64,000 nucleotides of DNA, taken from positions 62,001 to 126,000 of the forward strand of contig JADJLQ010000001.1 in assembly GCA_016709995.1 (NCBI GenBank), read 5' to 3'. This stretch comes from Saprospiraceae bacterium. GTDB taxonomy: Bacteria > Bacteroidota > Bacteroidia > Chitinophagales > Saprospiraceae. How positions within the stretch are numbered: the first letter of the stretch is position 1; every line of letters starts with the position of its first letter. Positions 63,475-64,000 of this stretch are shown piece by piece. The notes beneath the pieces were generated by a model, which was given only the letters and a program-made list of their open reading frames with translations, did no database searches and was not told where the DNA came from. A program made the translations under genes and the position numbers.

Positions 63475-64000
63475 ACAAATTATTGCAAAAGATAACGACT
63501 GACCAGCATGTGATCCGGTATGCCATCGTTGCTACCTTCCTGGTTTTGATGTTGTTTTATGATAAGGCAGGAAGGCATAAAAACAGGGCCTTGAGTGGGC
63601 CGTTGAGGATCGAAGTCAGGCATATGGACAATGGGAATGATTTTATCACCAGCGAGGAAATGCGCACAAGAGTCATTAAAAAATTCCAATCAGAATTTTC
63701 TGGAATTCCGGTCGGTCGCTTGTCTCCCGGTACAGTGGAAGCAGAATTGACTTCGTTGGATTTTATCAAGTCCGCAGATGTGTTTATCGATGGAAACAAC
63801 AGCCTGAATATATTTGTCACTCAGCGGGAACCGATCATGAGGTTATTGACTCCCGAAGGACATAGTATGTATATAGATAGGGAGGGTACTACCATGCCTG
63901 CTTCATTGCATTATTCTCCCAGAGTATTGGTGGCATTTGCAGATGTGCCCCGTGATAGAGATACGCTCCAGCTAAAACGGCCCGGGATGGAAAAAGATTT
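63471..64000 (+). CDS. ftsQ: FtsQ/DivIB-type cell-division protein (partial, runs off the window)
   Basis: 176 codons are visible. A short cytoplasmic N-terminus and one membrane helix (about 16-30; RYAIVATFLVLMLFY) are followed by a POTRA-like periplasmic domain. In that domain the pattern FITSEEMRTRVIKKF...VEAELTSLDFIKSADVFIDGNNSLNIFVTQREPI is that of FtsQ. The next part (GHSMYIDREGTTMPAS) fits the FtsQ beta domain. It bridges early and late divisome proteins. The start overlaps the murG stop (ATGA); the rest, and the expected ftsA and ftsZ, lie beyond the window. Confidence 0.9.
   Translation, partial: MNKLLQKITTDQHVIRYAIVATFLVLMLFYDKAGRHKNRALSGPLRIEVRHMDNGNDFITSEEMRTRVIKKFQSEFSGIPVGRLSPGTVEAELTSLDFIKSADVFIDGNNSLNIFVTQREPIMRLLTPEGHSMYIDREGTTMPASLHYSPRVLVAFADVPRDRDTLQLKRPGMEKD

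Overview
The window is ordinary chromosomal DNA of a member of the Bacteroidota, most likely a Saprospiria/Chitinophagia-type bacterium. This rests on: a SprA (type IX secretion/gliding translocon) gene; RNase HI with an N-terminal viroplasmin domain; an OmpA protein with thrombospondin type-3 repeats; a Bacteroidota-type Mrp without the usual C-terminal CxxC; a fused E1 alpha/beta 2-oxoacid dehydrogenase; and repeated upstream matches to the Bacteroidota -7 promoter element TAnnTTTG. The exact family cannot be settled from the sequence alone.

Layout. 1-11.8 kb: the translation/transcription block, with the 3' end of tuf, tRNA-Trp, secE, nusG, rplK, rplA, rplJ, rplL, rpoB and rpoC, closed by a terminator; a strong hairpin lies between rplL and rpoB. 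11.8-13.6 kb: RNase HI and TatD read divergently, then tRNA-Ser(GGA). 13.8-16.1 kb: an ExbB / four-helix membrane protein / ExbD / ExbD energy-transducing cassette. 16.2-18 kb: a LytTR regulator and its LytS-type kinase on the minus strand. 18-22 kb: folE, fabD, an AlgH/YqgE-family gene and an ABC-F ATPase. 22.1-24.8 kb: a minus-strand overlapping set (ribF, a GT2 glycosyltransferase, an RluA-type pseudouridine synthase). 25-28.8 kb: mrp, nfu, pyrF and two tandem paralogous envelope proteins. 28.8-29.4 kb: a gene-free stretch with a candidate structured RNA. 29.4-36.3 kb (minus): three-subunit proton-translocating transhydrogenase, uvrC, a D-amino-acid dehydrogenase-like oxidoreductase and a 4-hydroxyproline epimerase. 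36.5-44.4 kb: ruvA and sprA. 44.5-50.8 kb: a two-component pair, a single-domain asparaginase, OmpA, a polysaccharide deacetylase and a DUF1573 protein. 51-54.2 kb: the fused E1 and a polyprenol-phosphate mannosyltransferase-like enzyme. 54.4 kb to the end: the division/cell-wall (dcw) cluster mraZ-rsmH-ftsL-ftsI-murE-mraY-ftsW-murG-ftsQ, cut by the window edge.

The points most worth a second look are these. (1) sprA carries an in-frame TGA at codon 143, in the very leaky UGA-C context, with the reading frame continuing perfectly for 2,250 codons. (2) A textbook MraZ operator of four GTG repeats at exact 10-bp steps precedes a -7 box and fixes the mraZ start at an internal GTG. (3) murD and murC are absent from the dcw cluster, whose genes are otherwise tightly packed. 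(4) A terminator-like hairpin overlaps a 37-codon ORF coupled to the murE stop. (5) There is a candidate noncoding RNA at about 28.97-29.12 kb. I found no phage, insertion sequence, CRISPR array or defence island, and most of the window is core genome.
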